41,540 nucleotides of DNA from Clostridia bacterium (lineage in GTDB: Bacteria > Bacillota > Clostridia > Peptostreptococcales > Anaerovoracaceae): NCBI GenBank assembly GCA_900754795.1, contig CAAEEA010000053.1, positions 1 through 41,540 of the forward strand. Direction: 5' to 3'. The notes under the pieces are model-generated. The model worked only from the letters and a program-made list of their open reading frames with translations. It did not search any database and was not told where the DNA came from. Below, piece after piece: positions 23,639 to 32,501 of this stretch (its first letter is position 1; each line of letters begins with the position of its first letter). The position numbers and the translations under genes are program-made.

Positions 23639-24757
23639 ATGAAAGTTATCGTTACAGGAGGCGGCACCGGCGGACATATTTATCCGGCGCTGGCTATCGC
23701 AGACAAGTTTATGGAAATGGACCCGGAGAATGACATCCTCTATGTGGGCAACTGCGAGGGTATCGAAAAAGATGTCGTTCCAAAGAGCGGTTATCCGATG
23801 GAACTTGTAGACGCCAGATGGCTTGACAAGATCAATCCGAAAGAAGTCGTGAGAACGGGATTCCGCGTGACAAAAGGGATAGCCGAATCGCTCAGAGTGA
23901 TAAAAAAATATAATCCCGACGTCATAATAGGCACAGGAGGATATGTGTGCTTTCCTGTTCTTGTGGCAGGACATATGTTAAAGAAACTGTGCTATCTGCA
24001 TGAACAGAACGCTTATCCGGGGCTTGCCAACAGGACTCTCGAAAAGTTTGTAAAACGTATATTCCTGGGATTTCCTGAAGCGGGACAGTATTTTAAGGAA
24101 CCGGAAAAGCACGTGACGGCGGGAAATCCCGTGAGAAAGAATTTTTTCCGCCTGACCAGAAGAGAAGCCAGAGAGAAACTGGGCATACCGCAGGATGATT
24201 TTGTGGTATTCACTTTCGGCGGAAGCCTCGGCTCAAGAAAGATAAACGAGGTCGCCTTTGAGCTGCTGAAGATATTTAACGGTCATCCCGGAGTAAGGCT
24301 CATAATGGGTACGGGAAAGTGGTACTATCAGGAAAACATGGATCTGATAGCCGAAGACGGGATAGACATAAAAGACAACATAACCATAAGAGATTATATT
24401 GAGAAGATGGATCTGTGCCTCATGGCGTGTGACGTGGTGATAAGCAGAGCCGGAGCCCTTTCTGTGGCTGAGACTACTGTGTGCGGAAAGGCGGCCATAC
24501 TTATACCGTCTCCCAATGTAACGGGAAATCATCAATATTATAACGCGAAATCTGTCGCGGACAGAGGAGGCGCTTTCCTGATAGAAGAAAAAGATCTGGA
24601 TCTTCAGGAAGTGACCGGATATGTGCTGAAACTTAAAAACGACAGAGAGCTTCTGAGAGGTATGTCTGAAGCCTGTCTTGCCTGCGCTCCCGTAAAAGCG
24701 CTCGATATAATCTGCGGCACTATCGCGGGAGATTTCAGGGAAACGGAGAAAAGATAA
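23639..24757 (+). CDS. murG: Undecaprenyl-PP-MurNAc-pentapeptide:GlcNAc transferase
   Basis: 372 residues. MurG (GT28) transfers GlcNAc from UDP-GlcNAc to lipid I, giving lipid II, at the cytoplasmic face of the membrane. The glycine-rich loop GGGTGGHIYPALA (~7-19) binds the acceptor diphosphate; the second domain begins with FGGSLGSRKINE, and ISRAGALSVAE plus the following loop (IPSPNVTGNHQYYNA) bind UDP-GlcNAc. An AGGAGAG site precedes the ATG, 10 nt after the ftsW stop. An 81-nt gap with no visible signal separates it from murA. Confidence 0.97.
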   Translation: MKVIVTGGGTGGHIYPALAIADKFMEMDPENDILYVGNCEGIEKDVVPKSGYPMELVDARWLDKINPKEVVRTGFRVTKGIAESLRVIKKYNPDVIIGTGGYVCFPVLVAGHMLKKLCYLHEQNAYPGLANRTLEKFVKRIFLGFPEAGQYFKEPEKHVTAGNPVRKNFFRLTRREAREKLGIPQDDFVVFTFGGSLGSRKINEVAFELLKIFNGHPGVRLIMGTGKWYYQENMDLIAEDGIDIKDNITIRDYIEKMDLCLMACDVVISRAGALSVAETTVCGKAAILIPSPNVTGNHQYYNAKSVADRGGAFLIEEKDLDLQEVTGYVLKLKNDRELLRGMSEACLACAPVKALDIICGTIAGDFRETEKR

Positions 24758-24838
24758 AGGCCTGTAGTCTCTGTTCCTTTGATTCACCCGATGAACTTCT
24801 TCCTCATACTATGAAAACAGATGGGGGAGGTGTTTTTG

Positions 24839-26116
24839 TTGGAAAATTACCACATAGAAGGCGGGGTGCCGCTGAGAGGCGAATACAGGATAAAAGGCGC
24901 GAAAAACTCGGCTTTGCCGGTGCTCGCCGCGACGGTCTGCGCCGGAGGAGTGTACGAGATCTATGACTGCCCCAGGATAGGCGACGTCTTTGCCATGGAG
25001 GAGATACTCAGAGCTCTGGGCGCCGGGACAAGGTGGGAAGAGGATTGTATAGTCGTAGACAGCAGAGGGATAAACAGATTTGCCGTTCCCGAAAGTCTTA
25101 TGGCTGAGATGCGGTCTTCTGTTTTTCTGATGGGGAGTCTGCTCGCCAGAAGCGGGGAAGCCGTCATATACAGACCCGGCGGATGCAATATAGGTAAAAG
25201 ACCCGTGGATATACATATACAGGGACTTACGGAGCTGGGTTTTGAAGTGGATGCGGAAGGGGGCCGTATACGCTGCAAAGGATCGTGCAGAGGAGGGAAG
25301 ATAACTCTCGCATATCCCAGCGTAGGCGCTACGGAAAACCTCATGATGGCCGCTCTGGCCGGAGACGGGGATACAATAATACAAAACTGCGCGGCAGAGC
25401 CGGAAATCGCCGATCTTCAGGGATTTCTGCGAACGGCGGGCTTTCAGGTATTCGGCGCGGGCAGTGACACGATATTTGTCAAAGGAGCCGGAAGAGAAAA
25501 AAACCGCGGCAGCAGAAATGTAATGTACTTTCTTCTTGAAGACAGAATAGAGGCGGCCACATATATGGCGGCTGTGCTCGGAACGGGAGGAAGGGCTGTT
25601 TTCCGCAATATAAGAGCCGAACTTATGAAAGAAGTGCTCGCGTGTTTTGAACGCATGGGAGCTGCCGTCAGGAGCAGCGGAGACTCCGTGGAGGTATGGT
25701 CTTTAGGGCGGCTCAAAAGTCCCGGGATTATAGTTACTCAGCCTTATCCCGGATTTCCCACGGACTGTCAGCCCCAGCTTATGACTCTGTGTTCGACAGC
25801 CAGAGGTCTGACGACCATAAGGGAAGAAATATTTGAAAGCAGGTTTACTCACAGAAGAGATCTGGTCAGAATGGGAGCCGATATTGAAACCTGCGGTAAA
25901 AACGCTATAATTAAAGGAGTGGACTCTTTAAACGGCGCTGATACAAAAGCGCTGGATCTCAGAGGCGGCGCCGCTCTGCTCATAGCCGGCCTTATGGCCG
26001 AGGGCCATACGACAGTGAGAAATGCTTTCCACATTCAGAGAGGATATGAAGACCCTGACCGGGTAATCAGGGCTTTAGGTGGGATAATTGAAACGAAAAG
26101 AGAAAAAGAGACGTAA
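24839..26116 (+). CDS. murA: UDP-GlcNAc 1-carboxyvinyltransferase
   Basis: 425 residues from a TTG at 24839. That start is preferred because GGGGGAGG ends 8 nt upstream and the protein then begins MENYHIEGGVPLRGEYRIKG, the standard MurA N-terminus; the ATG at 24821 has no ribosome site and overlaps that sequence. MurA attaches enolpyruvate from PEP to UDP-GlcNAc, the committed step of wall synthesis. The catalytic Cys is C116 in GGCNIGKRPVDIH, the fosfomycin target; a Cys here predicts sensitivity in principle. The GAKNSALP substrate loop and FPTDCQPQ are also present. Many Bacillota have two MurA copies; only one is in this window. The 3' end overlaps ftsQ by 29 bp. Confidence 0.94.
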   Translation: MENYHIEGGVPLRGEYRIKGAKNSALPVLAATVCAGGVYEIYDCPRIGDVFAMEEILRALGAGTRWEEDCIVVDSRGINRFAVPESLMAEMRSSVFLMGSLLARSGEAVIYRPGGCNIGKRPVDIHIQGLTELGFEVDAEGGRIRCKGSCRGGKITLAYPSVGATENLMMAALAGDGDTIIQNCAAEPEIADLQGFLRTAGFQVFGAGSDTIFVKGAGREKNRGSRNVMYFLLEDRIEAATYMAAVLGTGGRAVFRNIRAELMKEVLACFERMGAAVRSSGDSVEVWSLGRLKSPGIIVTQPYPGFPTDCQPQLMTLCSTARGLTTIREEIFESRFTHRRDLVRMGADIETCGKNAIIKGVDSLNGADTKALDLRGGAALLIAGLMAEGHTTVRNAFHIQRGYEDPDRVIRALGGIIETKREKET

Positions 26117-26837
26117 AAAATCAAAGATAAGCCCCTGGCTTAAACTCCTCGGCATCCTGGCTCTTGGAGCCGGGCTGTATCTCTTCGCGTCTTCCTCCGT
26201 GTTTGACGTAAAGACTTTTGAAGTGGAAGGAAACACGTATTATACCGACGAGGAGATACTTGTGATGGGTAACTGCCGTACGGGGGGCAATATTTTCTGG
26301 GGAAGCGGATGTTCCGACATAAAGAAACGGCTCAGAGAGAACCCGTACGCGGAGGATGTGAAAGTAAAGAGGGTTTTGCCCGATACTGTAAAGATCGTGA
26401 TAACCGAAAGAAAACAGACGGCTGCTCTCGTATACGGAGAACATTACGTTGTCATTGACGGAGAGGGGACCGTGCTGAGAAATACAGATGTGGCCCCAGA
26501 ACTCACGCTGATAAAGGGCATAACTCTGACAAAGATAGAAGAAGGCCAGACTGTAGAAGTGGAAGAAAAAGTCCGGTTCAGGCAGATAATGGATTTGATA
26601 TCTTCCATGGAAGAAAACGATATGTATTTTACGCGGGTAGAAGTATCTGAGGCGGGGGTAAGAGCATATGTACTCGATAATCTCATGTGCCAGGGAACCC
26701 CTCAGAATCTGACTGAGGCCATGGAAAACGGATATCTGCAGGCTGCCGTAACAGAACTCTTTGACCGCGAAATAGAAAGGGGCACCCTTAACATAAGCGG
26801 CGGAGAATATATTTCTTTCAGTCCGGAGACTGATTAA
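26088..26837 (+). CDS. ftsQ: Cell division protein FtsQ/DivIB
   Basis: 249 residues from a TTG at 26088, with AGGTGGG just upstream; the start lies inside murA, 29 bp before its stop, so the two are probably translationally coupled. A very basic cytoplasmic N-terminus (KRKEKKRRKKSK) is followed by one TM (~19-37), a POTRA domain (FDVKTFEVEGNTYYTDEEIL through RVLPDTVKIVITER) and the beta domain. FtsQ/DivIB forms the divisome subcomplex with FtsL and DivIC that controls FtsW and the PBP. The C-terminal tail is short. Neither murB nor ftsA, common neighbours in other bacteria, is present beside it. Confidence 0.92.
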   Translation: MKRKEKKRRKKSKISPWLKLLGILALGAGLYLFASSSVFDVKTFEVEGNTYYTDEEILVMGNCRTGGNIFWGSGCSDIKKRLRENPYAEDVKVKRVLPDTVKIVITERKQTAALVYGEHYVVIDGEGTVLRNTDVAPELTLIKGITLTKIEEGQTVEVEEKVRFRQIMDLISSMEENDMYFTRVEVSEAGVRAYVLDNLMCQGTPQNLTEAMENGYLQAAVTELFDREIERGTLNISGGEYISFSPETD

Positions 26838-26895
26838 AAGCGGTAAAAAAACCCATAAAAAAAGGTTAAAAACTAATGCATTGAGCATGGATATA

Positions 26896-26904
26896 TGATA
26901 CAAT
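26896..26904 (+). promoter_or_regulatory. Possible extended -10 promoter of ftsZ
   Basis: TGATACAAT (TGn plus a -10-like TACAAT) lies in the 105-nt gap between ftsQ and ftsZ, 39 nt before the ftsZ ATG. No good -35 is visible, so activity would rest on the extended -10. Confidence 0.4.
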
Positions 26905-26942
26905 AAAAAAGATAATGGGGATACCAAGGAGGAAGTTTTGCG

Positions 26943-28115
26943 ATGCTACAGATAGAGACTGATAAGGAAAAAGCCGCGGTCATTAAGGTCATAGGTGTCG
27001 GCGGAGGCGGATGCAACGCCGTAAACCGCATGGTAGACGTAGGCCTTAAAGGCGTGGATTTCATCGCTATAAATACAGACAGGCAGGCTCTGGGAAAGTG
27101 CCTCGCCGAAACAAAGATACAGATAGGCGAGAAACTTACAAGAGGTCTGGGAGCCGGAGCAAATCCGGAGATAGGTCAGAGAGCCGCCGAAGAGACCCTT
27201 GACGAGATAGCCGACGTCATGGACGGAGCCGATATGATATTTATAACGGCCGGCATGGGCGGAGGAACCGGGACGGGCGCCGCTCCGATAATCGCCAAGA
27301 CCGCCAGAGACATGGGTATACTGACGGTCGGCGTAGTAACGAAGCCTTTTACGTTTGAAGGAGCAAAGAGAAAAAAACAGGCTGAACTGGGCATAGATTT
27401 TTTAAAGAGATATGTTGATTCTCTCGTCGTCGTTCCAAACGACAAACTCCTTCAGAACTGTGAAAAGAATACTTCCGTGCTGGACGCTTTTCATATGGCC
27501 GACGATGTTCTCCGGCAGGGAGTTCAGGGCATATCGGATCTCATATCCGACTTTGCTCTCATCAATGTTGACTTTGCGGATGTCAAATCGGTGATGACCG
27601 ACAGAGGCGTCGCCCACATGGGAACAGGACACGGAAAAGGAGAAAAGAGAGCGCAGGAGGCGGTAAGAGCCGCTATTGAAAGCCCACTGCTCGAAACCAC
27701 CATCGACGGCGCCAGAGCCATACTCCTGTATGTGGCCGGCGGCTACGATCTCGGTATGCTGGAGGTCAGCGAAATCGCCGGTATGGTCGAGGAAAAAGCC
27801 GACAGAGACTGTATCCTCATATTCGGAGCGGCAGTCAACGAAGAGATGGAAGACGAGATTTCAATAACCGTCATAGCAACCGGTTTTGGAGAAGGCGCCG
27901 GGGAAAATAAAAAAGAGCCCGAGAATGAAGAAAAGCCTTCCGTGGGACTTGACGGCAGAAAGCCTGAACCGGAAGAAAAAGAACAGGAACAGGAAGAAGA
28001 GATAGTGTTCGGACAGGTAGACGGACTGACCGGAACGGAAAGAACGCTGCAGGATATACTGAGCAGCGAGGAAGAGGGGACTACAAAGTTTGAGATCCCG
28101 GATTTTCTAAAATAG
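26943..28115 (+). CDS. ftsZ: Cell division GTPase FtsZ
   Basis: 390 residues. FtsZ is the tubulin-like GTPase whose filaments form the Z-ring. The nucleotide-binding segments VIGVGGGGCNAVNRM (~17-31), the tubulin signature GGGTGTG (106-112) and the T7 loop (LINVDFADVKSVM) that completes the active site of the neighbouring subunit are intact. After the core (~315 residues) comes a highly charged Glu/Lys/Pro linker and a C-terminal peptide FEIPDFLK, a variant of the DIPxFLR tail that binds FtsA, SepF and other partners. AAGGAGG lies 10 nt before the ATG. It is the last gene of the dcw block. As ftsA is absent here, SepF may be the main membrane anchor (inference). Confidence 0.98.
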   Translation: MLQIETDKEKAAVIKVIGVGGGGCNAVNRMVDVGLKGVDFIAINTDRQALGKCLAETKIQIGEKLTRGLGAGANPEIGQRAAEETLDEIADVMDGADMIFITAGMGGGTGTGAAPIIAKTARDMGILTVGVVTKPFTFEGAKRKKQAELGIDFLKRYVDSLVVVPNDKLLQNCEKNTSVLDAFHMADDVLRQGVQGISDLISDFALINVDFADVKSVMTDRGVAHMGTGHGKGEKRAQEAVRAAIESPLLETTIDGARAILLYVAGGYDLGMLEVSEIAGMVEEKADRDCILIFGAAVNEEMEDEISITVIATGFGEGAGENKKEPENEEKPSVGLDGRKPEPEEKEQEQEEEIVFGQVDGLTGTERTLQDILSSEEEGTTKFEIPDFLK

Positions 28116-28159
28116 GGATATCAGAGCCGGTGATCAACCGGCTCTTGTGGTAGATTTAC

Positions 28160-28948
28160 ATGACAGACATTACTTCGAGGAATAACCGCGTATATAAGCT
28201 TTTTCAGAAGCTGGAGACAAAAAAATACAGAGACAGGAGCGGACTTTATCTCATAGAGGGAGAAAACCTCATGGAAGAAGCGTCGCGCGCGGGTGCTCAC
28301 GTACAGGCGGTTTTGATCCGCGGCGGAGATGAGGATAAGTTCGGCAGGTTTACTTCTCTGGCCGGAGAAGTGTTTACGGTGGAAGAAAGTCTGTTTGACA
28401 GGCTTGCTGATACCATGACCAGTCAGGGGATCATCGCGGCGGTCAGAAAACCTGTATTTTCCCGGGAGAAATTCATAGCGTGCGGGGCGCCGGGTAATTT
28501 TGTAATTCTGGACAGGCTTCAGGATCCCGGCAATATAGGAACGATATTGCGAACGGCATGTGCCGCCGGATATACTCTGGCAATAGCAATGAAAGGCACC
28601 GCCGATGTTTTTTCACCCAAGACGGTGCGAGCCGCGGCGGGCGCGATATTCAGGATTCCTGTGGCGTTTATGGAATCGGAAGAGGAGCTGCTGCGATTTA
28701 CCGGGGCTGCCGGCAAGAAGCTCACGGCGACTTGTCTTGACGGCGGCCGTAAATATTACGAGGAAGATCTGACAAGAGACATTGCCCTCATCATCGGCAA
28801 CGAGGGCAGCGGCGTCAGCGAAAGCCTCATGCAGAAAGCGCAGATAAAAGTGAATATACCGATGATGAGAGATGTGGAATCTCTCAATGCCTCAGTCGCG
28901 GCGGCGGTCATAATGTATGAATCCGTCAGAGCAGAGGCCCGATCTTAA
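28160..28948 (+). CDS. SpoU/TrmH-family RNA 2'-O-methyltransferase
   Basis: 262 residues. An N-terminal substrate-binding domain (TSRNNRVYKLFQKLETKKYR, EGENLMEEA) is followed by the SPOUT knot domain. The three family motifs are present: motif 1 LQDPGNIGTILRTA, motif 2 IIGNEGSGVSE and motif 3 SLNASVAAAVIMYE. These enzymes methylate ribose 2'-OH in rRNA or tRNA with AdoMet. The target (23S rRNA is common for this subgroup) cannot be told from sequence. No clear ribosome site precedes the ATG. A GC-rich hairpin (28123-28145, no T-run) lies between it and ftsZ. In Bacillota this gene commonly precedes pheST, as here. Confidence 0.93.
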   Translation: MTDITSRNNRVYKLFQKLETKKYRDRSGLYLIEGENLMEEASRAGAHVQAVLIRGGDEDKFGRFTSLAGEVFTVEESLFDRLADTMTSQGIIAAVRKPVFSREKFIACGAPGNFVILDRLQDPGNIGTILRTACAAGYTLAIAMKGTADVFSPKTVRAAAGAIFRIPVAFMESEEELLRFTGAAGKKLTATCLDGGRKYYEEDLTRDIALIIGNEGSGVSESLMQKAQIKVNIPMMRDVESLNASVAAAVIMYESVRAEARS

Positions 28949-28982
28949 ATAAAAGTCAAATAATCTAACAGAGAGGTTAAAC

Positions 28983-30005
28983 ATGCAGGAGAAATTAAAA
29001 AATATCTTAGAAGAAGCAAAAGATCAGCTTGGGAAGGCTTCAACCCTTCAGGACGCGGAGGACGCGAGGGTAAAGTTCCTCGGTAAAAAAGGAGCGCTTA
29101 CTGAGATTCTCAGATCCATGGGAAGTCTTGCTCCGGAAGAAAGAAAAGAACTCGGTCAGGCAGCCAATCAGGTCAGGGCGCAGATCGAGAACATGCTGGC
29201 GGAAACAGGCGCGGCCCTCAGAGAAAAGGCCAGAGAGGCAAAATTCAGAGCTGAAACCATAGACGTGACCGAACCGGGCAAGGCGCCGAAGCTGGGAGCC
29301 AAACACCCTATAACCGTAACCATAGAAGAAATATCAAAAGTTTTTAAATCCATGGGATTTTCACTGGCAGAAGGACCGGAAGTAGAGACGGTTTTCTACA
29401 ATTTCGACGCTCTTAACGCCGGACCTTATCATCCTTCAAGAGACCTTACCGACACATTCTACATAAACGACAAGGTACTGCTCAGGACTCAGACCTCGCC
29501 TGTACAGGTCAGGACTCTGCTGGCTCAGAAACCTCCTATCAGAGTTTTCGCCCCGGGAAGATGTTTCCGCTGCGACACACCTGACGCGACTCATTCGCCT
29601 ATGTTCCATCAGGTAGAAGGTCTTGTGGTGGACGAGGGTATAACCATGGCGGATCTGAAAGGTGTGCTGGACAGCTTTGCGAAGCAGATGTTCGGCTCCG
29701 AGACAAGGACCAAGTTCAGGCCTCATCATTTTCCGTTCACTGAGCCGTCCGCCGAGATGGACGTTTCATGCTTCAAGTGCGGAGGCAAAGGCTGCCGCGT
29801 GTGCAAGGGAAGCGGCTGGATAGAAATCCTCGGCTGCGGTATGGTACATCCGAACGTGCTCAAAGTCGGCGGCGTCGATACCGAAAAGTACACAGGCTTC
29901 GCCTTTGGCGTAGGCGTGGAAAGGATAGCCATGCTCAAATACGGAATTGATGATATAAGGCTCATGTACGAAAATGACGTTCGCTTCATAGAGCAGTTCA
30001 AATAG
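28983..30005 (+). CDS. pheS: Phenylalanyl-tRNA synthetase alpha subunit
   Basis: 340 residues, standard length. PheS is the catalytic subunit of the (alpha-beta)2 enzyme that charges tRNA-Phe. It has an N-terminal helical coiled coil that binds tRNA (~1-85) and a class II core: GRCFRCDTPDATHSPMFHQVEG (motif 2 region) and GFAFGVGVERIAML (motif 3). The CFKCGGKGCRVCKGSGW segment with four Cys is an insertion usual in bacterial PheS. An AGAGAGG site precedes the ATG, and pheT starts 10 nt after the stop. No T-box leader can be fitted in the 34-nt gap upstream. Confidence 0.98.
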   Translation: MQEKLKNILEEAKDQLGKASTLQDAEDARVKFLGKKGALTEILRSMGSLAPEERKELGQAANQVRAQIENMLAETGAALREKAREAKFRAETIDVTEPGKAPKLGAKHPITVTIEEISKVFKSMGFSLAEGPEVETVFYNFDALNAGPYHPSRDLTDTFYINDKVLLRTQTSPVQVRTLLAQKPPIRVFAPGRCFRCDTPDATHSPMFHQVEGLVVDEGITMADLKGVLDSFAKQMFGSETRTKFRPHHFPFTEPSAEMDVSCFKCGGKGCRVCKGSGWIEILGCGMVHPNVLKVGGVDTEKYTGFAFGVGVERIAMLKYGIDDIRLMYENDVRFIEQFK

Positions 30006-30015
30006 GAGGCACCAG

Positions 30016-32463
30016 ATGATAGTATCACTTGAATGGTTAAAAGATTATACAGATGTTAATGTCAGCCCCGAAGAATTCTGCGACAGAATGATAATGTCGG
30101 GCTCCAACCTGGAGACTATGGAACATGTGGGCTGTGATATGGAAAATGTGGTCGTAGGCCGCATAGACAAGATAGAAAAACACCCTGACGCCGATAAGCT
30201 GGTAGTATGTCAGGTAAATGTCGGCAGAGAGCAGCCGGTGCAGATCGTTACAGGAGCGCCCAATGTCAGCGAGGGAGATTATGTGCCGGTAGCCCTCGAC
30301 GGAGCGAAGATCCCGGGGCCTCTTCACGGTCAGCCAAAGCAGGAAGGCGGAGTTACCATTAAGGCCGGAAAACTCAGGGGTGTAGAGTCAAACGGTATGC
30401 TCTGCTCTTTCGGAGAACTGGGATTTGCCGACAAAGTAGTGCCTGTGAACATGAGGGACGGCATATGGATACTGGGGGATGAATATCCTCTAGGAATGGA
30501 TTTTGCCAAAGCTCTGGAGCTCGAAGACTATGTAATAGACTTTGAGATAACGCCTAACAGGCCTGACTGCCTTTCCATGGTGGGTATGGCAAGAGAAGCT
30601 GCCGCCACCTTTGACGAAAAGGTGCGCCATCCAGAGACACAGTGCGGTAATGAGGTGGAAAAAGCTTCCGACTATGTGAGCGTGGAGATAAAGTCCGACC
30701 TCTGCAAGAGATATATCGCGAGAATAGTAAAAGACGTTAAAGTTCAGCCGTCGCCATGGTGGCTCCAGAGAAGACTTATCCATGCCGGAATGAGACCTAT
30801 AAACAACATAGTCGACGTTACCAACTTCGTAATGCTCGAATATGGTCAGCCTATCCACGCTTTTGATATCAACAGCGTGGCCGGACGCAGGATAGTAGTC
30901 GATACGGCTTTCGACGGCGAAAAGTTCACGACCCTTGACGGTACCGAAAGGACTCTGGACGATTCCATGCTCATGATACATGACGCGGAGAAATCCATCG
31001 CCATAGCGGGAGTTATGGGCGGACTTAACTCTGAGATAGAAAACGATACAAAGACCATAATCGTTGAATCGGCCAATTTCCGCGGAAACAGCGTCCGTTC
31101 GACAGCCAAGAAAGTCGGTCTGAGGACTGAGGCTTCATCAAGATATGAAAAAGGCATTGATCCTAACCTTTGCAGGGACGCGGCCGACAGAGTATGTTAC
31201 CTGATAGAGCTGATCGGCGGCGGCACTGTAGTAGAAGGCAGAGTCGACGTATATCCTTCCGTGGAAGAACCAAGAAAAATCCACGGAAGAGTCAGCAGGA
31301 TAAACAAGGTCCTGGGTATTGAGATTACAAGAGAACAGATGGAAGGGTACCTGAGGAGCCTTGAGATGAAAGTTGAAGGAGAGGGAGACGATTTGCTGGT
31401 GACCCCTCCTACCGTCAGACAGGACATCGAGATAGAGGAAGACATTATTGAGGAAGTAGCCAGACTCTACGGCTACGACAGGCTGCCCGTAACCATACCT
31501 AAGGGAAGCAATGAAGCTTCACAGCCTTACTCAAGGGATGTAAAGGATCTGGCCAGAGATACAATGTGCGCTCTGGGCTGTGACGAAATCCAGACATACT
31601 CTTTCGTAAGCCCTAAAGGAGTGGATAACCTCAGAATCGGAGAAGATTCATGGGAAAGAGGCTTCGTAAAGATAATCAATCCGCTGGGAGAAGACACTTC
31701 CGTTATGAGGACCATACTCATGCCGGGTCTGCTCGAAGTTCTGGGACGCAATTATTCGCGCAATATCGGAGCGGTCAGAGCTTTTGAGATAGGCAACACC
31801 TTTATGGTGAACCTGCTGGATGATAAAGATCTTCCGACCGAGAGCGACGCCATGTCCATAGGATTTTACGGAGAAGAAGAGGATTTCTTTACTCTCAAGG
31901 GAACCATAGAGGAAATGCTCGGAAAGCTGGGTATATCTGATCTCGTGTTTATACCTGAAAAAGAATACGGGGCTTTCCATCCGGGAAGATGCGCCCGCAT
32001 AGCGGTGCGGGAAAACGGATCTGACGGAGAACTCACCGAAATAGGCATAATGGGCGAGGTACATCCTGATGTAGCCGAAAAATACGGTATCGGAACCAGA
32101 TGCTATGCCGCCGAGCTGCTTTTCAACATAATAATTGAACTGGCCGATCTTGAGAAATCATATAAGCCGCTGCCTAAGTATCCGGCTATACTCAGAGATA
32201 TAGCGCTGGTAGTGGATGAAGATATGGCTGTGGGAGATATACTTGAAGTCATCAGGGAAGCCGGAGGCAAGATTCTCAGAAAGGCCGGTCTCTTTGATAT
32301 ATACAGAGGTCCTCAGGTAGGAGAGGGTAAGAAGAGCGCGGCTTTCGCCCTTGAATACAGACATGACGATAAGACACTTACAGATGAAGAGGTTGACAAA
32401 GTACATGAGAATATTCTGAAGGCGCTCAGAGAAAAACTCAGCGTCACGCTGAGAGATCTGTAA
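30016..32463 (+). CDS. pheT: Phenylalanyl-tRNA synthetase beta subunit
   Basis: 815 residues, typical length. Domains in order: an EMAPII-like tRNA-binding domain (~40-150, with VVVGRIDKIEKHPDADKL), the B3/B4 editing domain, B5 (~400-475), a catalytic-like core used for assembly (~480-700), and a C-terminal ferredoxin-like anticodon-binding domain (~720-815, LPKYPAILRDIALVVDEDM). PheT hydrolyses Tyr-tRNA-Phe and binds the anticodon. An AGGAGG site lies just before the ATG. It is followed 38 nt later by zapA, a common order in Bacillota. Confidence 0.98.
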   Translation: MIVSLEWLKDYTDVNVSPEEFCDRMIMSGSNLETMEHVGCDMENVVVGRIDKIEKHPDADKLVVCQVNVGREQPVQIVTGAPNVSEGDYVPVALDGAKIPGPLHGQPKQEGGVTIKAGKLRGVESNGMLCSFGELGFADKVVPVNMRDGIWILGDEYPLGMDFAKALELEDYVIDFEITPNRPDCLSMVGMAREAAATFDEKVRHPETQCGNEVEKASDYVSVEIKSDLCKRYIARIVKDVKVQPSPWWLQRRLIHAGMRPINNIVDVTNFVMLEYGQPIHAFDINSVAGRRIVVDTAFDGEKFTTLDGTERTLDDSMLMIHDAEKSIAIAGVMGGLNSEIENDTKTIIVESANFRGNSVRSTAKKVGLRTEASSRYEKGIDPNLCRDAADRVCYLIELIGGGTVVEGRVDVYPSVEEPRKIHGRVSRINKVLGIEITREQMEGYLRSLEMKVEGEGDDLLVTPPTVRQDIEIEEDIIEEVARLYGYDRLPVTIPKGSNEASQPYSRDVKDLARDTMCALGCDEIQTYSFVSPKGVDNLRIGEDSWERGFVKIINPLGEDTSVMRTILMPGLLEVLGRNYSRNIGAVRAFEIGNTFMVNLLDDKDLPTESDAMSIGFYGEEEDFFTLKGTIEEMLGKLGISDLVFIPEKEYGAFHPGRCARIAVRENGSDGELTEIGIMGEVHPDVAEKYGIGTRCYAAELLFNIIIELADLEKSYKPLPKYPAILRDIALVVDEDMAVGDILEVIREAGGKILRKAGLFDIYRGPQVGEGKKSAAFALEYRHDDKTLTDEEVDKVHENILKALREKLSVTLRDL

Positions 32464-32501
32464 CTTCCGTACCCGCGGGGAAAATACAAGGAGATATCAG
32501 C

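Noticed and set aside
24821..24838. ATG at 24821 as the murA start
   Set aside because: It has no upstream ribosome site, overlaps the GGGGGAGG that serves the TTG at 24839, and would add MGEVFL in front of the conserved MurA N-terminus.
28949..28982. T-box or other leader ahead of pheS
   Set aside because: Only 34 nt separate the genes; a T-box cannot fit.
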